64,000 bases of DNA from Massilia endophytica (GCF_021165955.1 NZ_CP088952.1:3472001-3536000), one strand, 5' to 3'; numbered from the stretch's first letter, positions 1 to 8,576 are shown. Numbers and translations are program-made. Notes: a model not told the origin generated them from the letters alone.

Positions 1-1
1 G

Positions 2-1714
2 CCGCTCTTCGGCGGCATGACGATCTGGGAAGCTTCGAAGCCCATCTGCGACGCCCTGCGCGAAGCGGGCGCCCTGTTCGAACTGAAGATGTTCGACCAC
101 AGCTACATGCACTGTTGGCGCCACAAGACGCCTATCGTCTACCGCGCCACCTCGCAGTGGTTCGCGGGCATGGACATCCAGCCCCTGGACGGCGGCGCCA
201 CCCTGCGCGAGACCGCGCTCGAAGGCATCGCCCAGACCCAGTTCTTCCCTGACTGGGGCAAGGCCCGCCTGCACGGCATGATCGCCAACCGTCCGGACTG
301 GACCCTCTCGCGCCAGCGCCAGTGGGGCGTGCCCATGGCCTTCTTCGTGCACAAGGAAACGGGCGAGCTGCATCCGCGCACCCAGGAACTGCTGGAGCAG
401 GTTGCGCAGCGCGTCGAGAAGAACGGCATCGACGCCTGGCTGGCCCTCGACCCGAAAGAGCTGCTGGGCGACGAAGCGGACATGTACCTGAAGAACAAGG
501 ACACGCTGGACGTGTGGTTCGACTCGGGCGTCACGCACCAGACCGTGCTGCGCGGCTCGCATGCCCAGCAGTCCCACTTCCCGGCGGACCTGTACCTGGA
601 AGGCTCGGACCAGCACCGCGGCTGGTTCCACTCCTCGCTGCTCACCTCCTCCATGCTGAACGGCCGCCCGCCTTACAAGGCGCTGCTGACGCACGGCTTC
701 ACGGTGGATGGCGAAGGCAAGAAGATGTCCAAATCCCTGGGCAATACGCTGGCGCCGCAGAAGATCTCCGACACCCTGGGCGCCGACATCCTGCGCCTGT
801 GGATCGCCGCGACCGACTACACGGGCGAGCTCTCGATCTCGGACGAGATCCTGAAGCGCGTCACGGAGTCCTACCGCCGCCTGCGCAATACCCTGCGCTT
901 CCTGCTGGCGAACACCTCGGACTTCGATCCCAAGGCGAACGCCGTGCCCGTGGCCGAAATGCTGGAAACGGACCGCTACGCCCTGGCCAGCCTCGCCGTG
1001 CTGCAGTCCTCCATCGAGAAGCACTACGAGCAGTACGAATTCCACCCCGTGGTGTCCAAGCTGCAGAACTACTGCTCGGAAGACCTGGGCGGCTTCTACC
1101 TCGACATCCTGAAGGACCGCCTGTACACCACGGCCGTCGATTCGAAGGCCCGCCGCTCGGCGCAGACGGCACTGTGGCACATCACGCAAAGCCTGCTGCG
1201 CATGCTGGCGCCGGTGCTCTCCTTCACCGTCGAAGAAGCCTGGGCCTCGTTCGCCGGCACGGAAGCCTATGCTTCCAGCGACGAGACCATCTTCACGCAA
1301 ACCTGGTGGCAGCTGCCCGCCGTGCCGGACAGCGAAGCCCTGCTGGCGAAGTACGCCACCATCCTTGCCGTGCGCGCGGACGTCACCAAGCAGCTCGAAG
1401 ACCTGCGCACCTCGGGCGCCATCGGCTCCTCGCTGCAGGCCGAACTCGAAATCAAGGCCTCGGGCGAGAAGTACAAGGCGCTCTCCAGCCTGGGCGACGA
1501 CCTGAAGTTCGTCTTCATCACCTCCCTGGCCAAGGCCATCGAGGTGGCGAAGGAAGCGGATGAGGCGGTGGCGGTTGCCGCCTCGCAGAACGCGAAGTGC
1601 GAGCGCTGCTGGCACTACCGCGCGGACGTGGGCGTCAATCCAGCCCACCCCACCCTGTGCGGCCGCTGCGACAGCAATCTGCATGGCGCGGGCGAAGTGC
1701 GCAAGGTCGCTTAA
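2..1714 (+). CDS. ileS: Isoleucine-tRNA ligase, C-terminal part (5' end outside window)
   Basis: Class I aminoacyl-tRNA synthetase that charges tRNA-Ile in the cytoplasm. The reading frame is open from base 2, so the HIGH-motif half lies upstream of the window. The KMSKS signature (GEGKKMSKSLGN) is at 722-736. An anticodon-binding region follows, and the extreme C terminus carries a Cys4 zinc ribbon (CERCWHYR, then LCGRCDSNL). The first in-frame ATG (17) is internal, not a start. lspA follows 69 bases downstream, the usual ileS-lspA order in betaproteobacteria. Identification is essentially certain. Confidence 0.97.
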   Translation, partial: PLFGGMTIWEASKPICDALREAGALFELKMFDHSYMHCWRHKTPIVYRATSQWFAGMDIQPLDGGATLRETALEGIAQTQFFPDWGKARLHGMIANRPDWTLSRQRQWGVPMAFFVHKETGELHPRTQELLEQVAQRVEKNGIDAWLALDPKELLGDEADMYLKNKDTLDVWFDSGVTHQTVLRGSHAQQSHFPADLYLEGSDQHRGWFHSSLLTSSMLNGRPPYKALLTHGFTVDGEGKKMSKSLGNTLAPQKISDTLGADILRLWIAATDYTGELSISDEILKRVTESYRRLRNTLRFLLANTSDFDPKANAVPVAEMLETDRYALASLAVLQSSIEKHYEQYEFHPVVSKLQNYCSEDLGGFYLDILKDRLYTTAVDSKARRSAQTALWHITQSLLRMLAPVLSFTVEEAWASFAGTEAYASSDETIFTQTWWQLPAVPDSEALLAKYATILAVRADVTKQLEDLRTSGAIGSSLQAELEIKASGEKYKALSSLGDDLKFVFITSLAKAIEVAKEADEAVAVAASQNAKCERCWHYRADVGVNPAHPTLCGRCDSNLHGAGEVRKVA

Positions 1715-1783
1715 GCAGCAAGCAGTTCCGGTCCCGCCGCCGTGCCATGGCGCGGCGGCGGCCTCCAACACACCTGAGAACAC

Positions 1784-2290
1784 ATGGCCACCAACAAGAA
1801 AACCTTCTCGAACGCGCCTTCCTCCAGCCTTGCGCCGTGGCTGGGCATTGCCGCCATCGTCATCCTGTTCGACCAGCTCTCCAAGATCACCATCAGCAAA
1901 CTGTTCGTCTACGGCGAAGAAAAGGTGGTCACCAGCTTCTTCAATCTCGTGCTGGCCTATAACCGCGGCGCGGCCTTCAGCTTCCTCTCCAACGAGAGCG
2001 GCTGGCAGCGCTACTTCTTCACCGCCATCGGCATCGGCGCGGCGCTGTACATCGTCTACCTGCTGCGCAGGCATTCCGGCCAGCGCCTGTTCTGCTGGGC
2101 CCTCGCCCTGATCCTGGGCGGCGCCATCGGCAATGTGATCGACCGCCTGGTGTACGGCCATGTGATCGACTTCCTGGATTTCCACTGGCGCGGCCTGGGC
2201 CACTTCCCCGCCTTTAACATCGCCGATTCCGCCATCTGCATTGGCGCCGGACTGTTTATACTGGACGAATTGCGCCGGGTGAACCGGTAA
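1784..2290 (+). CDS. lspA: Signal peptidase II (prolipoprotein signal peptidase)
   Basis: Integral inner-membrane aspartic protease that cleaves the signal peptide of diacylglyceryl-modified prolipoproteins. The 168-residue length is normal for the family. Four hydrophobic segments are visible. The conserved blocks are YNRGAAFSFL, NVIDRLVYGHVIDF and FNIADSAI; the Asp in the second and third blocks are the catalytic pair of the family. It lies directly after ileS and 15 bases before coaBC, and is probably co-transcribed with them. Confidence 0.97.
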   Translation: MATNKKTFSNAPSSSLAPWLGIAAIVILFDQLSKITISKLFVYGEEKVVTSFFNLVLAYNRGAAFSFLSNESGWQRYFFTAIGIGAALYIVYLLRRHSGQRLFCWALALILGGAIGNVIDRLVYGHVIDFLDFHWRGLGHFPAFNIADSAICIGAGLFILDELRRVNR

Positions 2291-2305
2291 GCGCAAGGAG
2301 GCATC

Positions 2306-3532
2306 ATGGAACTGACTGGCAAGAAGATCGTTCTCGGCCTGACTGGCGGCGTCGCCTGCTACAAGGCGGCGGAACTGTGCCGCGCGCTGACCAAGGAAGG
2401 CGCGTCGGTGCAGGTGGTGATGACGGACGCCGCCGAGCACTTCATCACGCCGGTCACCATGCAGGCCCTCTCCGGCAAGCAGGTCTACAGCAGCCAGTGG
2501 GACCCGCGCGTGGCCAACAACATGGCCCACATCGACGTGACCCGCCAGGCGGACGCCGTCATCATCGCTCCCTGTTCGGCGGACTTCATCCGCAAGCTGG
2601 CGCATGGCGCCTGCGACGACCTGCTCTCCACCATGTGCGTGGCCCGGCCGCGCCACGTGCCCCTGCTGGTGGCGCCCGCAATGAACGTGGAGATGTGGAC
2701 CAACCCCGCCACCCAGCGCAATGTGGCCCAGCTGCGCGAAGACGGCATCGCCATTCTCGGCCCCGCGGCAGGCGACCAGGCCTGCGGCGAGGTGGGCATG
2801 GGCCGCATGCTGGAAGCCGAGCAGTTGCTGGCAGAGCTGATCGCCTCCTTCCAGCCCAAGGTCATGGCGGGCAAACGCGTGCTGATCACGGCCGGCCCCA
2901 CCTTCGAAGCCATCGACCCCGTGCGCGGCATCACCAATCTCTCCTCGGGCAAGATGGGCTATGCCGTCGCCCGCGCCGCCCACGAGGCGGGCGCGGAAGT
3001 CATGCTGATCTCCGGGCCGACCGCCCTGCCCACGCCCTTCGGCGTCACCCGCGTCAACGTGAAGAGCGCGCAGGAGATGCATGACGCGGTGATGGCGGCG
3101 CTGGACGGCCAGCACGTCTTCATCGCCGTCGCCGCGGTCGCGGACTGGCGCGTGGTGAACCCGAGCGCGCAGAAGGTGAAGAAAACAGGCGACGGCAGCG
3201 TGCCCCAGCTCCAGTTCGAACAGAACCCGGACATCCTGGCTTCCGCCGCCTCCCGCACCACACTGGCAGGCCATCCCTACTGCGTGGGCTTTGCCGCCGA
3301 ATCGGAAAACCTCATCGAATACGGGGCAGCCAAGCGCGAACGCAAAGGCATTCCCCTCCTGGTGGGGAACATCGGCCACAACACCTTCGGGCAGGACGAC
3401 AACACGATCATCCTCTTCGACGAGAACGGCCACACCATCCTGCCGCGCGCGAGCAAGCTCACGCTGGCACGCCAGCTCATTTCTGAAATATCCAAACGCA
3501 TCGACCAGCATTCCCTGTTCCGCCGCCCATGA
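2306..3532 (+). CDS. coaBC: Bifunctional phosphopantothenoylcysteine decarboxylase / phosphopantothenate-cysteine ligase
   Basis: Two consecutive steps of coenzyme A synthesis: ligation of cysteine to 4'-phosphopantothenate (CoaB, C-terminal half) and decarboxylation to 4'-phosphopantetheine (CoaC, FMN-dependent N-terminal half). The N-terminal flavoprotein fold begins KKIVLGLTGGVACYKAAEL, with PAMNVEMW the substrate loop; the CoaB half begins near residue 190 (RVLITAGPT, then SSGKMGYA). Length 408 matches the usual fusion. A strong AAGGAGG ribosome site precedes the ATG. The stop overlaps the dut start (ATGA), indicating translational coupling. Confidence 0.97.
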   Translation: MELTGKKIVLGLTGGVACYKAAELCRALTKEGASVQVVMTDAAEHFITPVTMQALSGKQVYSSQWDPRVANNMAHIDVTRQADAVIIAPCSADFIRKLAHGACDDLLSTMCVARPRHVPLLVAPAMNVEMWTNPATQRNVAQLREDGIAILGPAAGDQACGEVGMGRMLEAEQLLAELIASFQPKVMAGKRVLITAGPTFEAIDPVRGITNLSSGKMGYAVARAAHEAGAEVMLISGPTALPTPFGVTRVNVKSAQEMHDAVMAALDGQHVFIAVAAVADWRVVNPSAQKVKKTGDGSVPQLQFEQNPDILASAASRTTLAGHPYCVGFAAESENLIEYGAAKRERKGIPLLVGNIGHNTFGQDDNTIILFDENGHTILPRASKLTLARQLISEISKRIDQHSLFRRP

Positions 3533-3978
3533 AAAACATCGACGTCAAAATTCTCGACCCGCGCATGAAAGAGCAGATGCCGGCCTACGCAACCCCCGGC
3601 AGCGCGGGCCTCGACCTGCGCGCCTGCATCGATGCGCCCATGGTGATCGAGGCCGGGCAAACCGTTCTTATTCCCACCGGCCTGTCCATCCACATCGGCG
3701 ATCCGGGCTATGCGGCCATGATCCTCCCGCGCAGCGGCATGGGCCACAAGAACGGCATTGTTCTCGGGAATCTGGTAGGCTTGATCGACTCCGACTACCA
3801 GGGCCAGCTCATGGTCTCGACCTGGAACCGCGGGCATGCGGCGTTTACGCTGAACCCGATGGAGCGCCTCGCCCAGCTGATCATCGTACCGGTCCTGCAA
3901 GTCGGCTTTAACATCGTCGAAGAATTCGGCGCCAGCGAAAGGGGCGAAGGAGGCTTCGGCAGCACCGGCAAACACTGA
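3529..3978 (+). CDS. dut: dUTP diphosphatase
   Basis: Trimeric dUTPase that hydrolyses dUTP to dUMP and pyrophosphate, keeping uracil out of DNA and supplying dTMP synthesis. All five family motifs are present: PGSAGLDLRA, PRSGMGHKNG, GLIDSDYQGQ, ERLAQLIIVPV and the glycine-rich C-terminal arm GEGGFGSTG that closes over the active site. At 149 residues it is full length. The start overlaps the coaBC stop by four bases; the coaBC-dut pair is a common proteobacterial arrangement. Confidence 0.97.
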   Translation: MKNIDVKILDPRMKEQMPAYATPGSAGLDLRACIDAPMVIEAGQTVLIPTGLSIHIGDPGYAAMILPRSGMGHKNGIVLGNLVGLIDSDYQGQLMVSTWNRGHAAFTLNPMERLAQLIIVPVLQVGFNIVEEFGASERGEGGFGSTGKH

Positions 3979-3987
3979 GGAAGGACT

Positions 3988-5073
3988 ATGGCAGGAGAAA
4001 AGAACAATAACCGGAACGCCTGGGCCGCGATCGCGGCGGCATTGCTGCTGAGCGCCTGCGCCACCACCGCCCCGCCCCCCGCTCCGCCTTCCGAGCCAGT
4101 TGCGCCCCCGCCGCCTTCGGAACCTGTGGTCACGGCCCGCCAGGCCGCCGCGCGCGAAACGCTGCGCACCATGGTGAACCTGCAGGACCGCCTGTACCGC
4201 GTCGCCGCCCCCATCCTGATCAACAACGCGGAACTGTGCCGCACCCAGGCGCGCAACCTGCTTGGCTTCACCGCCAAGAACCGCTGGTCCTACCCGGGCG
4301 AATACAACGACGCCTCGGCCGCCGTGCTGGGATATGACGACGTGCTGCAGGTCTCGGGCATCCTTCCCGGCAGCGGCGCGGCGCGTGCCGGCCTGCGCAA
4401 GGGTGACGACCTGGTGGCCGCCGACGGCAAGAACCTGCCTACGGGCCGCGATGCCGAATCCAAGGCCGCCGCCGTCTTCGGGCCGCTGGTCTCCAGCCGG
4501 GCGTCGCTGAGCATGACCATCGCCCGCAACGGCAATCGCCAGACCCTGAACGTCCCGGTGACGCGCGCTTGCGCCATCCGCGTGGACCTGGGCAACTCGG
4601 ACAACATCAATTCCTATGCGGACGGCTCGCGCGTGCTGGTCACCCGCGGCATGATCAATTTCGCGCAGAGCGACGAGAACCTGGCCTACGTGCTGGCCAA
4701 GGACATCGCCCACAATGTGCTGGGCCACTCCGTCACGATGCGCAACAACGCGGCCATCGGCAGCATCATCGACAACCTGGCCAGCGTGAACCCGGACCTC
4801 AATATGCTGATCGGAACGGCGGGCATGAAAGCCTACCCGCTCGATATGGAGATCGCCGCCGACAACCTGGCGCTCTACATGCTGGCGCGCGCGGGCTACA
4901 GCATCGACAAGTACAAGAGCTTCTGGCAGCGCGTGTTCACCCAGTACCCGCCGACGGTGCTGAACGGCTACAGCGCGACCCACCCCAATGCGACGGGCCG
5001 CATGGCGCCCATCGACCGCAGCGTGGCCGAAATCAAGTCCAAGCAGAACGCGAAACGTCCGCTGACGCCGTAA
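3988..5073 (+). CDS. Lipoprotein with PDZ domain and degenerate M48-type metallopeptidase domain
   Basis: Predicted periplasmic lipoprotein. The lipobox LLSAC gives lipidated Cys24, followed by a Pro-rich linker (residues 27-50). Residues about 95-185 look like a PDZ domain (SGILPGSGAARAGLRKGDDL). Residues about 205-345 align by eye with M48 peptidases (DENLAYVLAKDIAHNVLGHS, then MEIAADNLALYMLARAGY). The family zinc motif HExxH is here KDIAH (K238, D239, H242): the first zinc His and catalytic Glu are lost, while the likely third ligand Glu (E288 in ExxAD) remains. It may be a pseudo-protease or chaperone. It follows dut by 9 bases, so it is probably in the same transcript. The fold assignment is good; function is unknown. 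Confidence 0.8.
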   Translation: MAGEKNNNRNAWAAIAAALLLSACATTAPPPAPPSEPVAPPPPSEPVVTARQAAARETLRTMVNLQDRLYRVAAPILINNAELCRTQARNLLGFTAKNRWSYPGEYNDASAAVLGYDDVLQVSGILPGSGAARAGLRKGDDLVAADGKNLPTGRDAESKAAAVFGPLVSSRASLSMTIARNGNRQTLNVPVTRACAIRVDLGNSDNINSYADGSRVLVTRGMINFAQSDENLAYVLAKDIAHNVLGHSVTMRNNAAIGSIIDNLASVNPDLNMLIGTAGMKAYPLDMEIAADNLALYMLARAGYSIDKYKSFWQRVFTQYPPTVLNGYSATHPNATGRMAPIDRSVAEIKSKQNAKRPLTP

Positions 5074-5077
5074 AGCC

Positions 5078-5467
5078 ATGAAAGCCCTGTGCGCGCTGCT
5101 GATGCTGCTGCCCATGCTGGCCCAGGCCGCGCCCTGGGCCAAGGCAGGCGGCGACAAGGGCAGCACGGTCTACATCGACCGCAGCACCATCCGCAAGACG
5201 GAGGAAGGGCGCAAGGCCTGGACCCTGCAGTCCTTCGACAAGGACCAGAGCGCGCCGGACGGCAAGCCTTACCGCTCCCTGCGCGCCCAGCACATCTACG
5301 ACTGCGAAGCGCGCACCATCACCCTCAAGACCCAGCTGCTGTACGCCGGCCCTATGGCGCGCGGCGAGGCGCTCGGCACGTACAAATACGAGTCCTTCGA
5401 CCCCGAGGAAGTGGGCGAAAAACACCCTTATGCGGGGGCCATGAAGGCGGTCTGCAAGCGCAAATAA
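5078..5467 (+). CDS. Small secreted protein resembling surface-adhesin protein E domain
   Basis: 129 residues with a clear Sec signal peptide (MKALCALLMLLPMLAQA) and a short exported domain. The pattern AGGDKGSTVYIDRSTIRK...WTLQSFDKDQ, with two cysteines (YDCEAR and KAVCKRK) that could form a disulfide, resembles the small periplasmic 'surface-adhesin E' type domain common in betaproteobacteria. That assignment is from memory of the family pattern, and no function should be inferred from the name. It starts 4 bases after the preceding lipoprotein gene, so the two are likely co-expressed. Confidence 0.7.
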   Translation: MKALCALLMLLPMLAQAAPWAKAGGDKGSTVYIDRSTIRKTEEGRKAWTLQSFDKDQSAPDGKPYRSLRAQHIYDCEARTITLKTQLLYAGPMARGEALGTYKYESFDPEEVGEKHPYAGAMKAVCKRK

Positions 5468-5486
5468 GTCCGTGTATAGTTGATGC

Positions 5487-6494
5487 ATGGACAGCATTGA
5501 CCTCGAAGTACTCAAGACCAGCGCAGGCTGGATTGCCGCCGGACACCGCTGCGAACTCGTCACCGTCATCAAGACCTGGGGCTCCAGCCCCCGGCCGATT
5601 GGCGCCACCCTGGCCATCTGCGACGACGGCAGCGTGGTCGGCTCCGTGAGCGGCGGCTGCATCGAGGACGACCTCATCGACCGTGTGCGCAAGGAAGGCA
5701 TCACGCGCAGCGCGCCCGAAGTGGTCAGCTACGGCATCACGGCCGATGAAGCCCACCGCTTCGGCCTGCCCTGCGGCGGCACCATCCAGCTCGCGATCGA
5801 GCCTTTAGGCCCGCACAGCCGCATCGGCGAACTGCTCGAACGGCTCGAACAGCACCAGCTGGTGGAACGCCGGCTCGACCTCAAGACGGGCGAAGCCAGC
5901 CTGAGTCCTGCCGGTCCCGGCGCCGTGCTCACACTGGGCGATGGGGTCCTGACCACACAGCACGGCCCCCGCTGGCGCCTGCTCATCATCGGCGCGGGCC
6001 AGCTCTCCCGCTTCCTGGCGCAGATTGCGACGGCCATGGACTACCACGTTACCGTCTGCGACCCGCGGGAAGAATACCGCGCAGGCTGGGCCCTGCCGGA
6101 AGTGCAGCTCGTGCACGCCATGCCGGACGACCTCGTCCTCAGCATGCAGCTCGACAGCCGCAGTGCCGTGGTGGCGCTGACGCACGACCCCAAGCTGGAC
6201 GACCTGGCCCTGATGGAAGCCTTGAAATCCGGCGCATTCTATGTGGGCGCCATCGGCTCCCGGGTCAACAACGCCAAGCGGCGCGAGCGCCTGCTGCAGT
6301 TCGACCTGACGCCCGAGCAGCTGGCGCGCCTGCACGGCCCAATCGGCCTCTACATCGGCAGCAAGACCCCGGCGGAGATCGCCATCTCCATCCTGGCCGA
6401 GATGACGGCGGTCAAGAACGGCGTCCCCTCCGCGCTCCAGGTCAACCACGCGGCGGCCCTCTCCCCCGCCACAACGGAGCTCTGCGCTAACTAA
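5487..6494 (+). CDS. XdhC/CoxI family protein
   Basis: XdhC-type proteins bind molybdenum cofactor and help mature or insert it (sulfurated) into xanthine dehydrogenase-like enzymes. The N-terminal XdhC domain shows the typical GSVSGGCIEDDL block, and the C-terminal half is a Rossmann domain (LLIIGAGQLSRFLAQIA, later VGAIGSRVNNAKRRERL). At 335 residues it is full length. No xdhA/xdhB, coxL or mobA lies in the window, so its client enzyme is encoded elsewhere. The gene is 19 bases downstream of the small secreted protein. Family assignment is firm; the client is unknown. Confidence 0.88.
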   Translation: MDSIDLEVLKTSAGWIAAGHRCELVTVIKTWGSSPRPIGATLAICDDGSVVGSVSGGCIEDDLIDRVRKEGITRSAPEVVSYGITADEAHRFGLPCGGTIQLAIEPLGPHSRIGELLERLEQHQLVERRLDLKTGEASLSPAGPGAVLTLGDGVLTTQHGPRWRLLIIGAGQLSRFLAQIATAMDYHVTVCDPREEYRAGWALPEVQLVHAMPDDLVLSMQLDSRSAVVALTHDPKLDDLALMEALKSGAFYVGAIGSRVNNAKRRERLLQFDLTPEQLARLHGPIGLYIGSKTPAEIAISILAEMTAVKNGVPSALQVNHAAALSPATTELCAN

Positions 6495-6545
6495 AGAATT
6501 CGATAGCAAGAATCGGCTATCCCCGATACCCTTTCCCCATCACAA

Positions 6546-6649
6546 TGTCCACTTCTGGTGCCAGGGAAGAAATTTGGACACAAGCTCGGCTGTAGCACTT
6601 ATTGCTGAGGCTGTGTCCAAATTTCTTCCCTGGCACCAGAGTTGGACAC
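6546..6649. repeat. REP-like inverted pair, copy 1
   Basis: Two 36-37 bp units (6546-6581 and 6613-6649) in opposite orientation around a 31-base spacer. Each unit begins with (G)TGTCCA, ends with TGGACAC and contains the core CTGGTGCCAGGGAAGA, so each can fold by itself. The same pair occurs at 31647-31752 and 42415-42522. It fills the gap between xdhC and the EamA gene. Confidence 0.92.
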
Positions 6650-6670
6650 GGGCTGGACTGTAATGATTGG

Positions 6671-7567
6671 ATGATGATGAGTACTGCGAATTTGCTGCGC
6701 CTTGTTTTGCTTGCCGCTATCTGGGGCGGGTCTTTCTTGTTCATGCGCATCGCGGCGCCGGTGCTGGGGCCCGCCGTGCTGATCGAGTACCGGCTGGTCT
6801 TCGCCGCCCTCTTCCTGGCCACTATCGGCTTCTTCATGCGCAAGCCGCTCCAGGTGCGCGAGCATTGGAAGCATTACCTGATCCTCGGTTTCTTCAATTC
6901 GGCCCTGCCTTTCCTGCTCTTTGCCTATGCGGCGAAGACGCTGTCCGCTTCCGTGCTGTCGGTGCTGAATGCCACCGCGCCCATCTGGGGCGCCGTCATC
7001 GGCGCCGTCTGGCAGCGGCAGATGGTGAGCGCGCGCGTGATGCTGGGACTGGTCCTCGGCACCGCCGGCGTGGCCCTGCTGGTGGGCTTCGATCATGTGA
7101 GCTCGCGCGAGGGCGCGGGCATCGCCATTGCCGCCGCCTTGTTCGCGGCCTTTAACTATGGCATCGCCAGCACCTACGCGAAGTCTGCCAAGTCCGTGGA
7201 GCCGTTCGCCAATGCCCACGGCAGCATGTGGGCGGCTGCCCTGCTCGTCACGCCGTCGCTTGCCGTCTTCCCGCAAACCGGGGAGGCGAGCATGGGCATC
7301 ATGGCCGCTGCGCTTGCCTTGGGCGTGCTGTGCTCGGGCGTCGCTTATCTGCTGTATTACCGCCTGATCCGCGACGTTGGCCCCACTTCGGCGCTGACCG
7401 TCACCTTCCTGAATCCACTGTTCGGTATTCTCTGGGGCACGCTGTTCCTGCACGAGATCGTCGGCTGGTACACCGTGCTGGGCGCCGCCATCGTCATCAC
7501 CGGGACCGCATTGGTGACGGGCTATAAGCCGAAGCTGCCCTGGGCGAGCAAGGCCGAGACCGCATGA
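6671..7567 (+). CDS. EamA-family (DMT) transporter
   Basis: Inner-membrane permease of the drug/metabolite transporter superfamily with ten hydrophobic segments in two EamA repeats (first LLRLVLLAAIWGGSFLFMRI, second starting near LFAAFNYGIASTYAKS). Substrate not predictable. The frame stays open further upstream, but that extension runs into the REP-like repeat, so I start at the first of three consecutive ATG codons (6671/6674/6677). No strong ribosome site precedes any of them. The stop overlaps the next gene's start by four bases. Confidence 0.85.
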   Translation: MMMSTANLLRLVLLAAIWGGSFLFMRIAAPVLGPAVLIEYRLVFAALFLATIGFFMRKPLQVREHWKHYLILGFFNSALPFLLFAYAAKTLSASVLSVLNATAPIWGAVIGAVWQRQMVSARVMLGLVLGTAGVALLVGFDHVSSREGAGIAIAAALFAAFNYGIASTYAKSAKSVEPFANAHGSMWAAALLVTPSLAVFPQTGEASMGIMAAALALGVLCSGVAYLLYYRLIRDVGPTSALTVTFLNPLFGILWGTLFLHEIVGWYTVLGAAIVITGTALVTGYKPKLPWASKAETA

Positions 7568-8466
7568 AGCAGCAATTCACGCTCGACCTGCCTCCCGGCT
7601 ACCGGGTGCAGGATGTGATGGCCTTCCACAGCCGCGACGCGGAAAGTGTCGCGGAAGAGGTATCCCCGGAGCGCCTGCGCAAGGGGATGCTGCTCGACGG
7701 CGTGCCCGTCGTGCTCACGGTGGAACTGGGCAAGGCTGCACTTTGCGAAGCGGAGGCCGATCTGCCGGGCAAGCGCAAGTTTCCGGACCAGCTGCTCGCC
7801 AAGGTGCACGAAGCGGCCCGCAATATCCTGGGCTTGCGCATCGACCCTGCCGATTTCAGCGCCTTTGCGAGGAACGACAAGCTGCTCGGCCCCCTTGTCC
7901 GTGCCCAGCCCGGCTTGCGCATCGTGCAGTCGGCTACCGTTTTCGAGGCGCTGACCTGGGCCATCATCGGGCAGCAGATCAATCTGCCGTTTGCCATTTC
8001 CCTGCGCCGCACCTTCATCCTGCAGGCCGGACGGCAGCACAGCAGCGGCCTCTGGTGCTATCCAGAGGCCGCAGATGTCGTCAAATTGACGGCAGAAGAC
8101 CTCACAAGCCGGAAGTTCTCGACAGCGAAAGCGGAAACCCTGCTGCGCTTCGCCGGGCTTGTGGCGGGCGGCGAGCTCGATCTCGTCCCCAGCGCGGCCA
8201 ATCCCATCGAGACCATCAGCGCCAATCTGCTGGCCGTCAAGGGCATCGGACCCTGGACGGTGAACTACGGCCTGCTGCGCGGCTACGGCTATGCGGACTG
8301 TTCTTTGCACGGCGACGTGGCCATCCGCGCCGCCCTCCAGCGCCTGCTGGGCGAGGAATCGAAGCCGGACATGGCGCGCACCGAACGCATCCTCCAGCAA
8401 TACCAGCCTCACCGCACCATGGCCGCCGCCCATCTCTGGGCCAGCCTGGCCGCGACAGCGGGCTGA
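7564..8466 (+). CDS. alkA: DNA-3-methyladenine glycosylase II (AlkA-type)
   Basis: Base-excision repair glycosylase that removes alkylated purines such as 3-methyladenine. An AlkA-like N-terminal domain (to about residue 110) precedes the helix-hairpin-helix GPD domain. The hairpin is VKGIGPW (residues 225-231) and the catalytic Asp is D251 in SLHGDVAIR. At 300 residues it is close to E. coli AlkA. ATGA overlap with the upstream EamA gene implies coupling. No ada homologue or Ada box was noticed nearby. Confidence 0.88.
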   Translation: MKQQFTLDLPPGYRVQDVMAFHSRDAESVAEEVSPERLRKGMLLDGVPVVLTVELGKAALCEAEADLPGKRKFPDQLLAKVHEAARNILGLRIDPADFSAFARNDKLLGPLVRAQPGLRIVQSATVFEALTWAIIGQQINLPFAISLRRTFILQAGRQHSSGLWCYPEAADVVKLTAEDLTSRKFSTAKAETLLRFAGLVAGGELDLVPSAANPIETISANLLAVKGIGPWTVNYGLLRGYGYADCSLHGDVAIRAALQRLLGEESKPDMARTERILQQYQPHRTMAAAHLWASLAATAG

Positions 8467-8514
8467 GCCGTTGCACTTCCTTGCGCCTTGGCGCAATATC
8501 GCGTCAGCAAACTA

Positions 8515-8545
8515 TTGACCCTCACGTAACGTCAGGCTCCAAGCT
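8515..8545 (+). promoter_or_regulatory. MerR-type promoter with operator in a 19-bp spacer
   Basis: TTGACC (8515-8520) and CAAGCT (8540-8545) are separated by 19 bases, the over-long spacer typical of promoters activated by MerR-family proteins. The spacer region holds an imperfect dyad, CCTCACGTAACGTCAGG (8520-8536), whose arms match except at one position each side of the centre. It lies 32 bases upstream of the MerR/TipAS gene, so autoregulation is likely. Confidence 0.65.
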
Positions 8546-8576
8546 TGCGTCACGCATGAAGAAAAGGAGCTGACGG

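Noticed and set aside
3277..5166. Minus-strand frame of about 630 codons over coaBC, dut and the M48-like gene
   Set aside because: Antisense to confident genes; composition shows it is a GC-driven shadow.
6546..6649. Interpretation of the repeat pair as a CRISPR-like array
   Set aside because: Units are inverted rather than direct, only two per locus, and no cas genes are present.
6602..6670. N-terminal extension of the EamA transporter
   Set aside because: It reads through the REP-like repeat; the family N terminus begins at the ATG cluster 6671-6677.
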